A stretch of DNA of 64,000 bases from positions 1-64,000 of the forward strand of contig PBDJ01000027.1 of the NCBI GenBank assembly GCA_002717365.1, in the 5' to 3' direction. This DNA comes from Acidimicrobiaceae bacterium (GTDB taxonomy: Bacteria; Actinomycetota; Acidimicrobiia; Acidimicrobiales; MedAcidi-G1). The number at the start of each line of letters is the position of its first letter. Position 1 is the stretch's first letter. The translations under genes were made by a program, and so were the position numbers. This document shows, one piece after another, positions 52,171 through 60,416 of this stretch. The notes under the pieces are model-generated. The model was not told the origin of the DNA, ran no database searches, and was given only the letters and a program-made list of their open reading frames with translations.

Positions 52171-52189
52171 CAAGGCGTGTTCGCAGTTT
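52169..52189 (+). repeat. 21-bp direct repeat, copy 1 (flanks DUF418 gene)
   Basis: Begins ACCAAGGCGTGTTCGCAGTT and is repeated exactly at 53539-53559. Its first four bases are the ACCA end of the tmRNA sequence. A shorter version, CGTGTTCGCAGTTT, recurs at 52199-52212. It may be an older attachment site or a dispersed terminator arm. Confidence 0.6.
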
Positions 52190-52212
52190 CTGCGTGCACG
52201 TGTTCGCAGTTT

Positions 52213-52245
52213 CGAGAAGGCAGCGCTTTTGGCGCTGCCTTCTCG
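52213..52245 (+). terminator. Strong hairpin downstream of attR (probable ancestral ssrA terminator)
   Basis: CGAGAAGGCAGCGC pairs perfectly with GCGCTGCCTTCTCG around a TTTTG loop, a 14-bp stem without T tract. Before the island inserted it would have been about 45 bp after ssrA. It now sits before the DUF418 gene. Confidence 0.7.
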
Positions 52246-52328
52246 GCCTCTCGGTGCATGTGTGACACAACCTCCGGCATGCTCCCTTTACTCCCCCGTA
52301 CCAGCACCAAAGTGGAAGGCAGGCCGTA

Positions 52329-53393
52329 GTGGCATCAGAGACCTCAAGTGAGCCGGAGAAGACAGGGTTGACCCCGGCTGCGCCAGTCGGACGGGTCGAG
52401 CGAATCGTCGCCATCGACGTGCTGCGGGGATTCGCCCTGTTGGGGATTCTCGTCGCCAACATCACCCTGTTCGACCTCGATGGCTTCGACGCGGTCGACC
52501 AGTCCTTTGAGGACCTCGTGATCGGTTCGGCGGGAGCGCCGTTCATGGTCGTGCTGCTCATTTTCGTCTTGAACAAGATGATGGCGGTGTTCTCAATGCT
52601 GTTCGGGGCGGGAGTGCTGCTGGTGACCGAACGCATCGAGGCCCGGGGGGAGTCGGCCTTCAGCGTGCACTACGTCCGCAACGTGCTCCTTGCGGGCATC
52701 GGCCTGGCACACAGCGCCCTCTGGTTCGGCGACGTCCTGTTGATCTACGGCCTGAGTGCCCTGTTCCTGTACCCGCTGAGACGCCTAGCGGCCCGCACAC
52801 TTCTGGTCGCCGGCGCCGCCGTGTGGCTGGTCGCTGCTTGTGTGGGCGACCCGGTGGCTGAATACGTGGTGCGGGCGCCGGCGATGATGCTGGTCGGAAT
52901 GGGCCTCTACCGCTTGGGCGTCATCAACGCCGGTAGGGACGCCGCGTGGTACCGGATGGCGACGCGTCGGTCGTTTGCCATGGGGCTGCCGCTGTGCTCA
53001 GTGGCATGGGTGTTCGTGGAGGATCAGGAGGACCTGGCCCTGCTCGTCAACAACCTGGGCGTGCCGTTCATGGCACTGGGATACGTGTGTCTGGTGATGT
53101 GGGTCTGCGAAGAGGGGCGTCTTCCGCGGGTGCAGGCACGTCTGGCGGCAGCCGGGCAGATGGCGCTCACCAACTACCTGATGCAGACGGTCCTCGGGAT
53201 GCTGTCCATCCACGCGCTCAACCACCTGCGGGGCGAGCGGGTCACGGCGTTCTGGATGATGGTCGCCACGTTCACCATCTGGACGGTGCAGTTGGCGTGG
53301 TCGGCGCCGTGGTTGCGGGTGTTCCGGTTCGGTCCGGCCGAGTGGGCATGGCGCAGTGCCACATACCGGAGAATGCAGCGCTTCCGGACCTGA
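52329..53393 (+). CDS. DUF418 family integral membrane protein
   Basis: 354 aa, GTG at 52329. After a short hydrophilic N-terminus comes 'RIVAIDVLRGFALLGILVANI', the conserved start of DUF418/acyltransferase-like membrane proteins. About nine hydrophobic segments follow, and the C-terminal DUF418 block 'LAAAGQMALTNYLMQTVLGML' and 'AEWAWRSATY' ends the protein. The molecular role of the family is not settled; some members resemble membrane acyltransferases. It is GC-rich like the chromosome. It lies between two 21-bp direct repeats. Confidence 0.88.
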   Translation: MASETSSEPEKTGLTPAAPVGRVERIVAIDVLRGFALLGILVANITLFDLDGFDAVDQSFEDLVIGSAGAPFMVVLLIFVLNKMMAVFSMLFGAGVLLVTERIEARGESAFSVHYVRNVLLAGIGLAHSALWFGDVLLIYGLSALFLYPLRRLAARTLLVAGAAVWLVAACVGDPVAEYVVRAPAMMLVGMGLYRLGVINAGRDAAWYRMATRRSFAMGLPLCSVAWVFVEDQEDLALLVNNLGVPFMALGYVCLVMWVCEEGRLPRVQARLAAAGQMALTNYLMQTVLGMLSIHALNHLRGERVTAFWMMVATFTIWTVQLAWSAPWLRVFRFGPAEWAWRSATYRRMQRFRT

Positions 53394-53523
53394 GCTCGGC
53401 CCTCAGTTGCGGTTGTTCTCCAGTTGATTCCTCTAGTTGGAGACTGTGGAGCCTCCCCCACTTATCGGGTGAAGCCTCCGGTCAGAGTCCCATCAGACCC
53501 CAGTCGCCACACGGCGCTGGCAG

Positions 53524-53558
53524 AACTGCGAACACGTGACCAAGGCGTGTTCGCAGTT
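53524..53558. terminator. Bidirectional terminator hairpin between convergent genes
   Basis: AACTGCGAACACG pairs with CGTGTTCGCAGTT (13 bp) around a 9-nt loop. It lies between the DUF418 stop and the stop of the opposing lipoprotein gene. The right arm is part of the 21-bp direct repeat (53539-53559). Confidence 0.75.
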
Positions 53559-53559
53559 T
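53539..53559 (+). repeat. 21-bp direct repeat, copy 2
   Basis: Exact match to 52169-52189, with different flanking bases. It lies about 1.37 kb from copy 1. Confidence 0.6.
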
Positions 53560-53566
53560 TACGTGC

Positions 53567-54952
53567 TCACCACTCAGTACAAATCGCCGAAAGCAACTGG
53601 CCGCCAATCGCCGGGTCGAAGTTCCCGTAGTAAATGATCCTTTCGCCGCTCGGCAGCAGGAGCACTTCCGGGTCGTTCCCGAAGTAGAGGCCTGTATACG
53701 CCTCGTCAACAAAGGTCAGGCCGTCAACCGACGTAGCGCGCCAGAGGCCGTCGGGTGCACCTCCCTGCGAGGCCCGGAACTTGCCATAGAACAGTGAGAC
53801 TGAACCATCGGCCGCAATCACTGGGAACGGGTGCTCAGCCGAGTCCGTGAGGTACGGCGCTCCCTCTCCCAGACGCCAGCCGGGGTCGACCGTCCATTCG
53901 AGGAGGTCGGTAGAGGTAGCGCTGCCGGACCGCTTGCCACCCGGTCCCGTACCCGGCACTGCCAAGGTGGAGTAATACATCCGCCATAGGCCCGGCTCGA
54001 CCTCGACGATAGACGGGCTACTGATAGCCGCCAGACCGGCGGCCTGAGCCGTCAATCGGTCCCCCGGATCTTTGACGAAATCGAGGCCGTCATCGCTGGT
54101 AAATGACGCAATCTCCCTGACCTTGCTCACGTACATCCGCCATCGGCCGTCAGGAAGACGCCACACGCGCGGCTGTCCCGCCTCAGTCCCGGCGATTCGG
54201 ACCCCCGGCTCCTCAGCAAACACCCGACCGTCATCGGACACGGCGCTCACAATGCCGATCCCCTGAGCAAAGGCGTAAAGGCGGATCCGCCCGTCGTCGA
54301 GAACGGTGGCTGTCGGATCGGCGATCGGCTGTCCGAGCGCCACACCGAAGGCCGGCGGTTGGTAAAAGACCCCGTGACTGGTGCAGATAGTCGGCCCATC
54401 CCAAACATCACCTGCCGGTTGTGGCGGGTCACCCGCGGGCTGCGGCGGGTCCACCACCTGGCCGCCTTCGGTTCCACGCCCGAAGCAGTGCATGACCTGA
54501 TCGGTCTCTGCTTGGTCCATGGGGCGGGTCCGCAGCGCCTTGAAGGTGGCATCACCCAACGCATGGAAAATGCACGCCTCGTTGTCGGGCCTCAGATGGT
54601 TTAAGACATTGGCACCGTCAAGGCGATAGTCGTAGCCGTCGACTACCTGCGTGTTAACGGATTCGGGCAAGTTGGTTGGATCCATTGTCGTGGTTGGTGC
54701 CGCAGTGGTGGCCGGTGCCGCAGTCGTCGTCGCGGCAACCGTTGTTGTCACCGCAACCGTTGTTGTCGGCACAGCAGTCGTCGTCGCGGCAACCGTTGTT
54801 GTCACCGCAACCGTTGTTGTCGGCACAGCAGTTGTGGTCGGCGCCTGAGTCTCTGCTGGGGCAACCGTCGTAACTGGTGTAGCGGTGTCTGAACTACCGC
54901 CACATCCCGAGACGACCAACAAGAACGTCAGCGCAACCACGCACTTCCTCAT
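53567..54952 (-). CDS. Secreted lipoprotein with Thr-rich linker and predicted five-bladed propeller (GH32/43-like)
   Basis: 461 aa from the ATG at 54952. Lipoprotein signal 'CVVALTFLLVVSGCGGS' with lipobox Cys, then a Thr/Ala/Val-rich linker of about 65 residues. The globular part shows five repeated blade-like strands: 'DPTATVLDDGRIRLYAFA', 'QPRVWRLPDGRWRMYVS', 'SPSIVEVEPGLWRMYYS', 'HPFPVIAADGSVSLFYGKF' and 'DPEVLLLPSGERIIYYGNF'. This pattern is typical of the five-bladed propellers of glycoside hydrolase-like proteins. Catalytic acids of GH32/43 are not obvious, so binding or structural roles are possible. Confidence 0.75.
   Translation of the reverse strand: MRKCVVALTFLLVVSGCGGSSDTATPVTTVAPAETQAPTTTAVPTTTVAVTTTVAATTTAVPTTTVAVTTTVAATTTAAPATTAAPTTTMDPTNLPESVNTQVVDGYDYRLDGANVLNHLRPDNEACIFHALGDATFKALRTRPMDQAETDQVMHCFGRGTEGGQVVDPPQPAGDPPQPAGDVWDGPTICTSHGVFYQPPAFGVALGQPIADPTATVLDDGRIRLYAFAQGIGIVSAVSDDGRVFAEEPGVRIAGTEAGQPRVWRLPDGRWRMYVSKVREIASFTSDDGLDFVKDPGDRLTAQAAGLAAISSPSIVEVEPGLWRMYYSTLAVPGTGPGGKRSGSATSTDLLEWTVDPGWRLGEGAPYLTDSAEHPFPVIAADGSVSLFYGKFRASQGGAPDGLWRATSVDGLTFVDEAYTGLYFGNDPEVLLLPSGERIIYYGNFDPAIGGQLLSAICTEW
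54720..54827 (-). repeat. 54-bp tandem repeat (2 copies) in lipoprotein linker
   Basis: Two identical head-to-tail 54-bp units starting GCAGTCGTCGTCGCGGCAAC encode the Thr/Val/Ala linker. Within each unit CGCAACCGTTGTTGTC-like sub-repeats occur. Confidence 0.85.
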
Positions 54953-55101
54953 CGCCACATTCTGTCATCCCTCCCCTGAGGGGGGGGGCGGGGGTTCTGC
55001 CGCCCTCTACCTCCCGGCAGGACTCCAAACACTCGACCAACCAGGCGCTCGAAAGAGACTGCCAATGAGAGTTGCTTTGGCACTCGTGGGAAACTCCGAC
55101 C

Positions 55102-58100
55102 ATGAAACGGACTGCTGTCTCGTTGGTGGTCCTGGCCATGTTCGTCTCAGCCTGCTCGGGTGACACCTCCAAGACTGCTCCGATCGATACCACCGGGCCC
55201 GCATCGCTCGCCACAACCAGACCTGTAACCACGACCACGCCAGCCCCGACGACCAGTGTCCCCCCGGCGACCACGCCAGCGCCGACGACCAGTGTCCCCT
55301 CGACGACTACGACTGCGCCGACGACCAGTGTCCCCTCGACGACTACGACTGCGCCGCCCGCCACAACCACCTCTACGGTCCCGCGACCTGATTGGCCCGC
55401 AATCGTCGAGGTAGTGGTTGACGATTGGCGGTCCAAGGGTGTGCCAATTATTCCCGGTGTCAGTGTCGCTGTACTGCTCCCGGACGGCACCGAGGTCGTT
55501 GTGGCACGGGGCGTGGCTGACCTCGTGACGGAGGTTCCGGTGACCCCCGACGACTACTTCCGTATTGGCTCAATTTCGAAAACCATCACGTCGATTGCCC
55601 TCCTTCAATTAGTGGCCGAAGGGCTCGTCGCTCTCGACGAGCCGGCATCCACCTACGTGGGTGACCTCCTTGCCGGCTACACCCTTAACGGTGTCGACTA
55701 CGGAAATTCGGTCACAGTGCGTCAACTCCTGAACCACACCGACGGCTTTGCCGAGTACGCCTATGACCTCGGGTTCTACCTGCAGACCTCCGAGCGGTTG
55801 GACCAGGTGTTCGAACCCGGAGAAATCATCGACTGGGCCATCTCGAGGGGCCCGCAGCACGCTCCAGGAACCGCTTACGCCTACAACACAGTCGGCCACA
55901 ACGTGGTCGGACTGGTCATCGAGGCCGTCACCGGACAGCCCGCCCACGAGGTACTCCGGGAGAGGATCTTCGACCCGCTAGACCTCAAAGCAATCTTCCT
56001 CCCCCCTGCCGAGGACCCTCCCCAGCCGGTCGTTCACGGCTACGCCGCTACGACTCTCAAGGCCGCTTTCGACCTACTCCCGGCAACCGCCGCCATGGCT
56101 CCAACGGCCACGGTGGGCGAGGTCTACGACATCTCCGTCGTCCCCCAAGAAGCGATCCGGTCGGCTGGCTGGACGGGTGGTGGCATCGAGGCCCAGATGA
56201 AAGATGTGGCCCACATCTTCCGAGCGATGTTCAACGGCTCGCTGCTCGATGAAGACATGATCACCGAGTTCCTGACAACCAGCGAGTTCAGCAACTACGC
56301 CCTCGGCATCAGCATCGGCGAAGCCGACGTAAACACCGCCGGTGCAGCGGTTGAACTCTCCGAGGGAACCATTTCTTACTCTCACGGTGGCGGCGTACCA
56401 GGCTTTCGAAGCCATGCCGCCTACTACCCGGAACTCGACATCGCCCTGGCCATCTCAACCAACGTGCTGCCCGCAGATCCGGACGTTGTCATACTCGCCA
56501 ACGGAATCATCGCCGCGATCCTCGCAGAGAGCGACGGTCTCCTTGACGGCAACTGCGAGTCGTGCTCTACACCGGCCACGGATTCCACTTCTGCTGCTTC
56601 TGAAGCACTAGCTGGCCTTGACTCATTCCTCGCCCGGGGTCCTTGGGAGGTCGGTGTACGAACCCTCCAGTTGGATGACCGAGCAGTAGAGGTCTGGTAC
56701 CCGGTTGAACCTCTTGCCGTTGCGAGCAAGTCCACAGAGGTGGTTAACGGCGTCGATCTGATTTCAGAGGTTCTCCAACCCTTTATTCCCGGGGACTTGG
56801 GCGGCGAGGTGGATACCGGCGCTTATCGAGATGCACCCGCTGCAACTAGCGACGAACGGTTCCCTGTAGCTGCCTACAGCCATGGAAGCCCCGGCTACCG
56901 ACAGGCAGCCACATTTCTGACCGGGCATCTAGCCAGCCATGGTGTCATCACGATCGCGGTGGAGCACCTCGGTCGAAGCCTCTCCACGCTCTTGACTCCA
57001 CTTGCAGGAGCTGACACGGCTGAAGATGACGTGACGGATCTTCTGAACGCTCTCGATCTAGTTGGTGACGACTCGGAACTAGGTGCGGTCGTGGACACCT
57101 CGCGCATGGTGGTCATTGGCCATTCGGCCGGTGCGCGAACCGCGGCTCTGGCCACCGCGGATGAGCGGGTAGTCGGTGTTGCTCTTCTTGCCGGAGTCTC
57201 ACAGGAGCTTGCAACCAGCCGACCTGCTTTGATGGTGGTCTTCGAAAACGATGGAATAGTCGACCCGGCGAACATCTGGAATCTCCATGAGTCTCTCGAC
57301 GACTCGATCTTTGTGAATATCGCCGGAACCGGCCATGCGGCACCACTTGACGCCTGCCCTTTGATTCAGGACCGAGGGGGGCTCACTGAGTTACGCGAAG
57401 CGCTTGGAGAGGCGATAGTCCGTAGCGGTGAGGACGGCTGCCTGCCTAAAGACACCGACGCCCGAGCTGTTCAGGATCTCTTGCGCATTTACATAACTGG
57501 CTTCGCCTATGAAGTCCTTGGTCTCTCAGCAGGACCGATCGGGCTGACCGCTGAGGTCGCCGACCTAGTGACAGGAGTTGAGCTTCAAGGGTTCAACGAG
57601 CCACCTCCACCGCAAAGCCCGACAGCGAACCAGGAATCAGCGACTACGACTACTCAGGCGCCGGAGACCGTGATAGCCGCTACACCATCTGCGACCTTTT
57701 CCCAGGAGGTAAGCGGTCATTTGGTGGAGACGGCCGTCATCTGCGGGCTTGACGGCTTGGAGGTCGAATATCGGGTGGATGGGCTACCAATTGACCCGGA
57801 GACGGCTGGCCTCCGCTTTACCCAGGGCGCTCAGAGCTTTCACCGGGTGGTGGGAGCAGAAGATGGTGGCGACCCGGACTATCTGTTCGATGGTGGTTGG
57901 TGGGTTGAGGACCGCACCGACGGTGTGTCTTGTGAACCGTACGAAGGACCCAACTGGGAGGACTTCACCAACGACTCGATTCTGGTCACGGAGATCATCT
58001 GGGCGAACACCGACCTCCGGGATGTTCGGTGCCCCGGGAACGAAGATTGTGTCGTGGACTTCGACTATGTGCGTCGGACCACCGTGGATGGGAACCTTCT

Positions 58101-58749
58101 CGAAATCGGGTTCGACTGTGCAGAAGCCGGTGTGGCTGAAGCGTGGTGGGTGGTCGATGGCGTGATGGTGGGGAACCGCTACTACCACCCGCCGGAGTTC
58201 AATTATGAAGATTACGAGGAGTGGGTGGTTGGGCCGATGCGCAACCTCTACGGCGACACCGTCTACGACTACGTGGCCTACGTCCACTGGATGGACGGTG
58301 AGGCCTTAGTGTTCGACATCGGACGAGTAAAGATCGATCTGAGCCTAGAAGCATTTATTGAGGGCGATAACTGCGTTCTACTCGACTGGTTCGCCGCTCC
58401 ACAGACACCTACGACACAGGCACCCGCTACCACTACGACGACCACACCACCAACGACGACGACTACGACTCAGGCACCGGCCACGACGACCACGACTCCA
58501 CCGCCGGCACTGGTGAACATCTCTGGGTTCGCCTACAGCGGCGCAACCGAGGCGTCGGTTGGACAGACGATTCGGTTTACCAACATGGACGGGGCAGCAC
58601 ATACCGCATCGGCTGCTGGTAACAGCTTTGACACCGGCACGCTTTCCGGCGGCCAGTCAGCCGACGTGGTGATCAACCAGCCCGGGACCTACGCGTACTT
58701 CTGCTGGTTCCACGGCGGAATGACGGGGACGATCACCGTCACCGACTAG
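55102..58749 (+). CDS. Secreted three-domain fusion: beta-lactamase-like, alpha/beta hydrolase, cupredoxin
   Basis: 1215 aa from the ATG at 55102 (MKRTAVSLVVLAMFVSACSG, lipoprotein signal). A Thr/Pro linker is followed by a class C beta-lactamase-like domain (about residues 100-490) with S-x-x-K 'IGSISKTITS', Y-x-N 'TAYAYNTVGHN' and 'SHGGGVPGF'. Next is an alpha/beta hydrolase (about 515-835) with G-x-S-x-G 'MVVIGHSAGARTAAL', resembling PAF-acetylhydrolase/chlorophyllase-type proteins. An unrecognised region (about 870-1090, 'VEYRVDGLPIDPETAGLR') and a second Thr linker follow. The C-terminal cupredoxin has His in 'GAAHTASA' and Cys-His-Met in 'YFCWFHGGMTG', a complete type 1 copper set. All active-site residues are kept. 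Substrate unknown; cell surface. Confidence 0.85.
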   Translation: MKRTAVSLVVLAMFVSACSGDTSKTAPIDTTGPASLATTRPVTTTTPAPTTSVPPATTPAPTTSVPSTTTTAPTTSVPSTTTTAPPATTTSTVPRPDWPAIVEVVVDDWRSKGVPIIPGVSVAVLLPDGTEVVVARGVADLVTEVPVTPDDYFRIGSISKTITSIALLQLVAEGLVALDEPASTYVGDLLAGYTLNGVDYGNSVTVRQLLNHTDGFAEYAYDLGFYLQTSERLDQVFEPGEIIDWAISRGPQHAPGTAYAYNTVGHNVVGLVIEAVTGQPAHEVLRERIFDPLDLKAIFLPPAEDPPQPVVHGYAATTLKAAFDLLPATAAMAPTATVGEVYDISVVPQEAIRSAGWTGGGIEAQMKDVAHIFRAMFNGSLLDEDMITEFLTTSEFSNYALGISIGEADVNTAGAAVELSEGTISYSHGGGVPGFRSHAAYYPELDIALAISTNVLPADPDVVILANGIIAAILAESDGLLDGNCESCSTPATDSTSAASEALAGLDSFLARGPWEVGVRTLQLDDRAVEVWYPVEPLAVASKSTEVVNGVDLISEVLQPFIPGDLGGEVDTGAYRDAPAATSDERFPVAAYSHGSPGYRQAATFLTGHLASHGVITIAVEHLGRSLSTLLTPLAGADTAEDDVTDLLNALDLVGDDSELGAVVDTSRMVVIGHSAGARTAALATADERVVGVALLAGVSQELATSRPALMVVFENDGIVDPANIWNLHESLDDSIFVNIAGTGHAAPLDACPLIQDRGGLTELREALGEAIVRSGEDGCLPKDTDARAVQDLLRIYITGFAYEVLGLSAGPIGLTAEVADLVTGVELQGFNEPPPPQSPTANQESATTTTQAPETVIAATPSATFSQEVSGHLVETAVICGLDGLEVEYRVDGLPIDPETAGLRFTQGAQSFHRVVGAEDGGDPDYLFDGGWWVEDRTDGVSCEPYEGPNWEDFTNDSILVTEIIWANTDLRDVRCPGNEDCVVDFDYVRRTTVDGNLLEIGFDCAEAGVAEAWWVVDGVMVGNRYYHPPEFNYEDYEEWVVGPMRNLYGDTVYDYVAYVHWMDGEALVFDIGRVKIDLSLEAFIEGDNCVLLDWFAAPQTPTTQAPATTTTTTPPTTTTTTQAPATTTTTPPPALVNISGFAYSGATEASVGQTIRFTNMDGAAHTASAAGNSFDTGTLSGGQSADVVINQPGTYAYFCWFHGGMTGTITVTD
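55279..55350 (+). repeat. 36-bp tandem repeat (2 copies) in Thr-rich linker
   Basis: Two identical units beginning GCGCCGACGACCAGTGTCCC, preceded by a shorter degenerate copy, encode APTTSVPSTTTT linker units of the large fusion protein. Confidence 0.85.
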
Positions 58750-58831
58750 CTCAGCCCCCGATGGTCACGCGGTAAGCCGACGTAACTGACTAGCTCAGCC
58801 CCCGGTGGTCACGCGGTGAGCCGGCGTAACT
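58744..58831. repeat. 44-bp tandem duplication covering the 3' end of the ABC permease gene
   Basis: Two 44-bp copies (58744-58787 and 58788-58831) differ at three positions. The right copy contains the last codons and stop of the leftward permease (QLRRLTA-stop). The left copy, beyond the stop, still encodes the same peptide and stop, and the two differences inside it are synonymous. Confidence 0.85.
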
Positions 58832-59609
58832 GGTGAACGGCAAGGGCCCCGGCAACAGCCACCATGGAACCGAGAGCCACGAGACCTGGCCACGTCGTCG
58901 TCCAGGTGAGGTCGCCCAGGAACCCTTGACGGGCAAACCGCAGCACGTTGGTGACCGGGTTCACCCTGGCAACGGCATGGAGCCAGCCGTTCATGAAGTG
59001 GATCGGCACCTGGCCGGTGGACAGGAACATCAAACTGAACCCGCAGACCTGGATCAAGATCATGGAGCGCATTGTGCGAAATCGGTAGACGACCGCCAGG
59101 CCGAGGAGGCAGAACGCAGAGGCCATGCCCGCCGTAGCCACGTAAACGGTCACCAGGGCAAGTGGGCCGCCGGGCAGCCTGAGCCCTCCGAGGGCCGAGA
59201 CGAACAGCACGCCAGTCGTCGGGATCGTCGACCGCAGAGCGCTGTAGGCCATCGTTCCAACCAGGATCGGCACCCGGCTACCGGGAGTCAGCAACAGCCG
59301 GTCAAAAAAGCCGTTCTCGATGTCCTCGGCAGTGGTCGAGGCACCACCCACACCGGCGAACACCGCCCCCTGCATTGCCGCGTATACCGCCATCCAGTTA
59401 AAGACGTTGTCGGTCCCGTAACCCTCGACCCGGGTGAGGGACACGAATGCCCCGGTGAAACTCAGAACGAAGATCAGCGGCATCAGGAGTACCGGCATAA
59501 TCAAGGTTGGTCGCGCCATGATGCGGCGCATCCCCCGACCACAGACCGCCGATGCCACCATGCCAGCGAATCCAAGATTCGTGGGGTGATCGACTGTGGC
59601 GGCGCTCAT
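58809..59609 (-). CDS. ABC-2 type exporter permease (DrrB-like), second subunit
   Basis: 266 aa from the ATG at 59609, which overlaps the preceding gene by 4 bp; the track start at 59708 is inside that gene. Six hydrophobic segments, 'AEDIENGFFDRLLLTPGSRVPILVGTMAY' cytoplasmic loop and 'HFMNGWLHAVARVNPVTNVLRFARQG' are typical of DrrB/NodJ permeases. It shares the D-I-E-N-G-F-F-D-R-L motif with the adjacent permease and has the same length, so the two are probably paralogues that form a heterodimeric exporter. Confidence 0.88.
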   Translation of the reverse strand: MSAATVDHPTNLGFAGMVASAVCGRGMRRIMARPTLIMPVLLMPLIFVLSFTGAFVSLTRVEGYGTDNVFNWMAVYAAMQGAVFAGVGGASTTAEDIENGFFDRLLLTPGSRVPILVGTMAYSALRSTIPTTGVLFVSALGGLRLPGGPLALVTVYVATAGMASAFCLLGLAVVYRFRTMRSMILIQVCGFSLMFLSTGQVPIHFMNGWLHAVARVNPVTNVLRFARQGFLGDLTWTTTWPGLVALGSMVAVAGALAVHQLRRLTA

Positions 59610-60406
59610 GAGGAACTGAGCTTTCGGTTCAGGGCGACCACGGCCATCGTCACCGTGACGGCAGAAATCACCAACGGAACGGCGAGTGCCTGTCCGACGT
59701 CCGACCACGACCAGCCCTCGAGGATGAGGCGCCTGACCGGGTCGATAATCCAGGTCACCGGGTTGGCCTCAGCCACCTCACGGAACCAGCCGCTCATCAA
59801 GTTGGTCGGAAAGAACGCCGAGCTCATAAAGATGCTCGTGAACACCAGCGGGAACGTGGCGTTGACGGCCTCCTGGCTGCCCGTGAGGATGGCCAGAACC
59901 TGGCCCAGCCCTCCAATGGCGATGACGAGGAGGACCGCTGCGGCCACCAGGACTACGGCAGCTGCCGGTCCACCGGCGATCTCGGTGCCGAACATCAGGA
60001 AGATGGCAATGATGAGAATCCCCTTGGCGGCAGCCACTACCACGGCCCCGCAGAGTCGTCCCAACAGCAAAGGAAGGCGCTTGCAGGGCGAAGCCCGAAG
60101 CCGATCAAAGAAGCCGTTTTCGATGTCACGGGCTAGTTCCGTTCCGGCTTCGGTCGCACCGAATGACACCGACTGGACGAGGCTGGCCGGCAACACGAAG
60201 TCGAGGAACGAGTCGACGACCGGGAAGCCGGGCAGCAGGATGGCGCGGGTGAACTGGTGTGTGTAGACAGTGGCCAGCAGCAGCGGGAACACGATCCCCG
60301 GAATCACGTTGCCGAGTTGACGCCACTCCGTTATGACGGAACGGCGGGTAAGGGCCAGGGTCTGGACTCCGGCGAGGCGAAGCCCTGTTGCCGCACCAGC
60401 GTTCAC
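59606..60406 (-). CDS. ABC-2 type exporter permease (DrrB-like), first subunit
   Basis: 266 aa from the GTG at 60406 (MNAGAATGLRLAGVQ). The track ORF extends 103 codons into the ATPase gene in another frame and is not real there. 'ELARDIENGFFDRLRASPCKRLPLLLGRL' and 'LMSGWFREVAEANPVTWIIDPVRRLILEG' are the family motifs. Six transmembrane segments. It lies 10 bp after the ATPase stop and overlaps the second permease by 4 bp. Confidence 0.88.
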   Translation of the reverse strand: MNAGAATGLRLAGVQTLALTRRSVITEWRQLGNVIPGIVFPLLLATVYTHQFTRAILLPGFPVVDSFLDFVLPASLVQSVSFGATEAGTELARDIENGFFDRLRASPCKRLPLLLGRLCGAVVVAAAKGILIIAIFLMFGTEIAGGPAAAVVLVAAAVLLVIAIGGLGQVLAILTGSQEAVNATFPLVFTSIFMSSAFFPTNLMSGWFREVAEANPVTWIIDPVRRLILEGWSWSDVGQALAVPLVISAVTVTMAVVALNRKLSSS

Positions 60407-60416
60407 GGTCGGGTGT

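Noticed and set aside
54720-54827. Short repeat array as a possible CRISPR
   Set aside because: Units are contiguous with no spacers and lie inside a Thr-rich coding linker.
58833-60266. 477-aa plus-strand ORF
   Set aside because: Low-complexity charged translation antisense to two ABC permeases that have clear motifs and coupled starts; a high-GC shadow frame.
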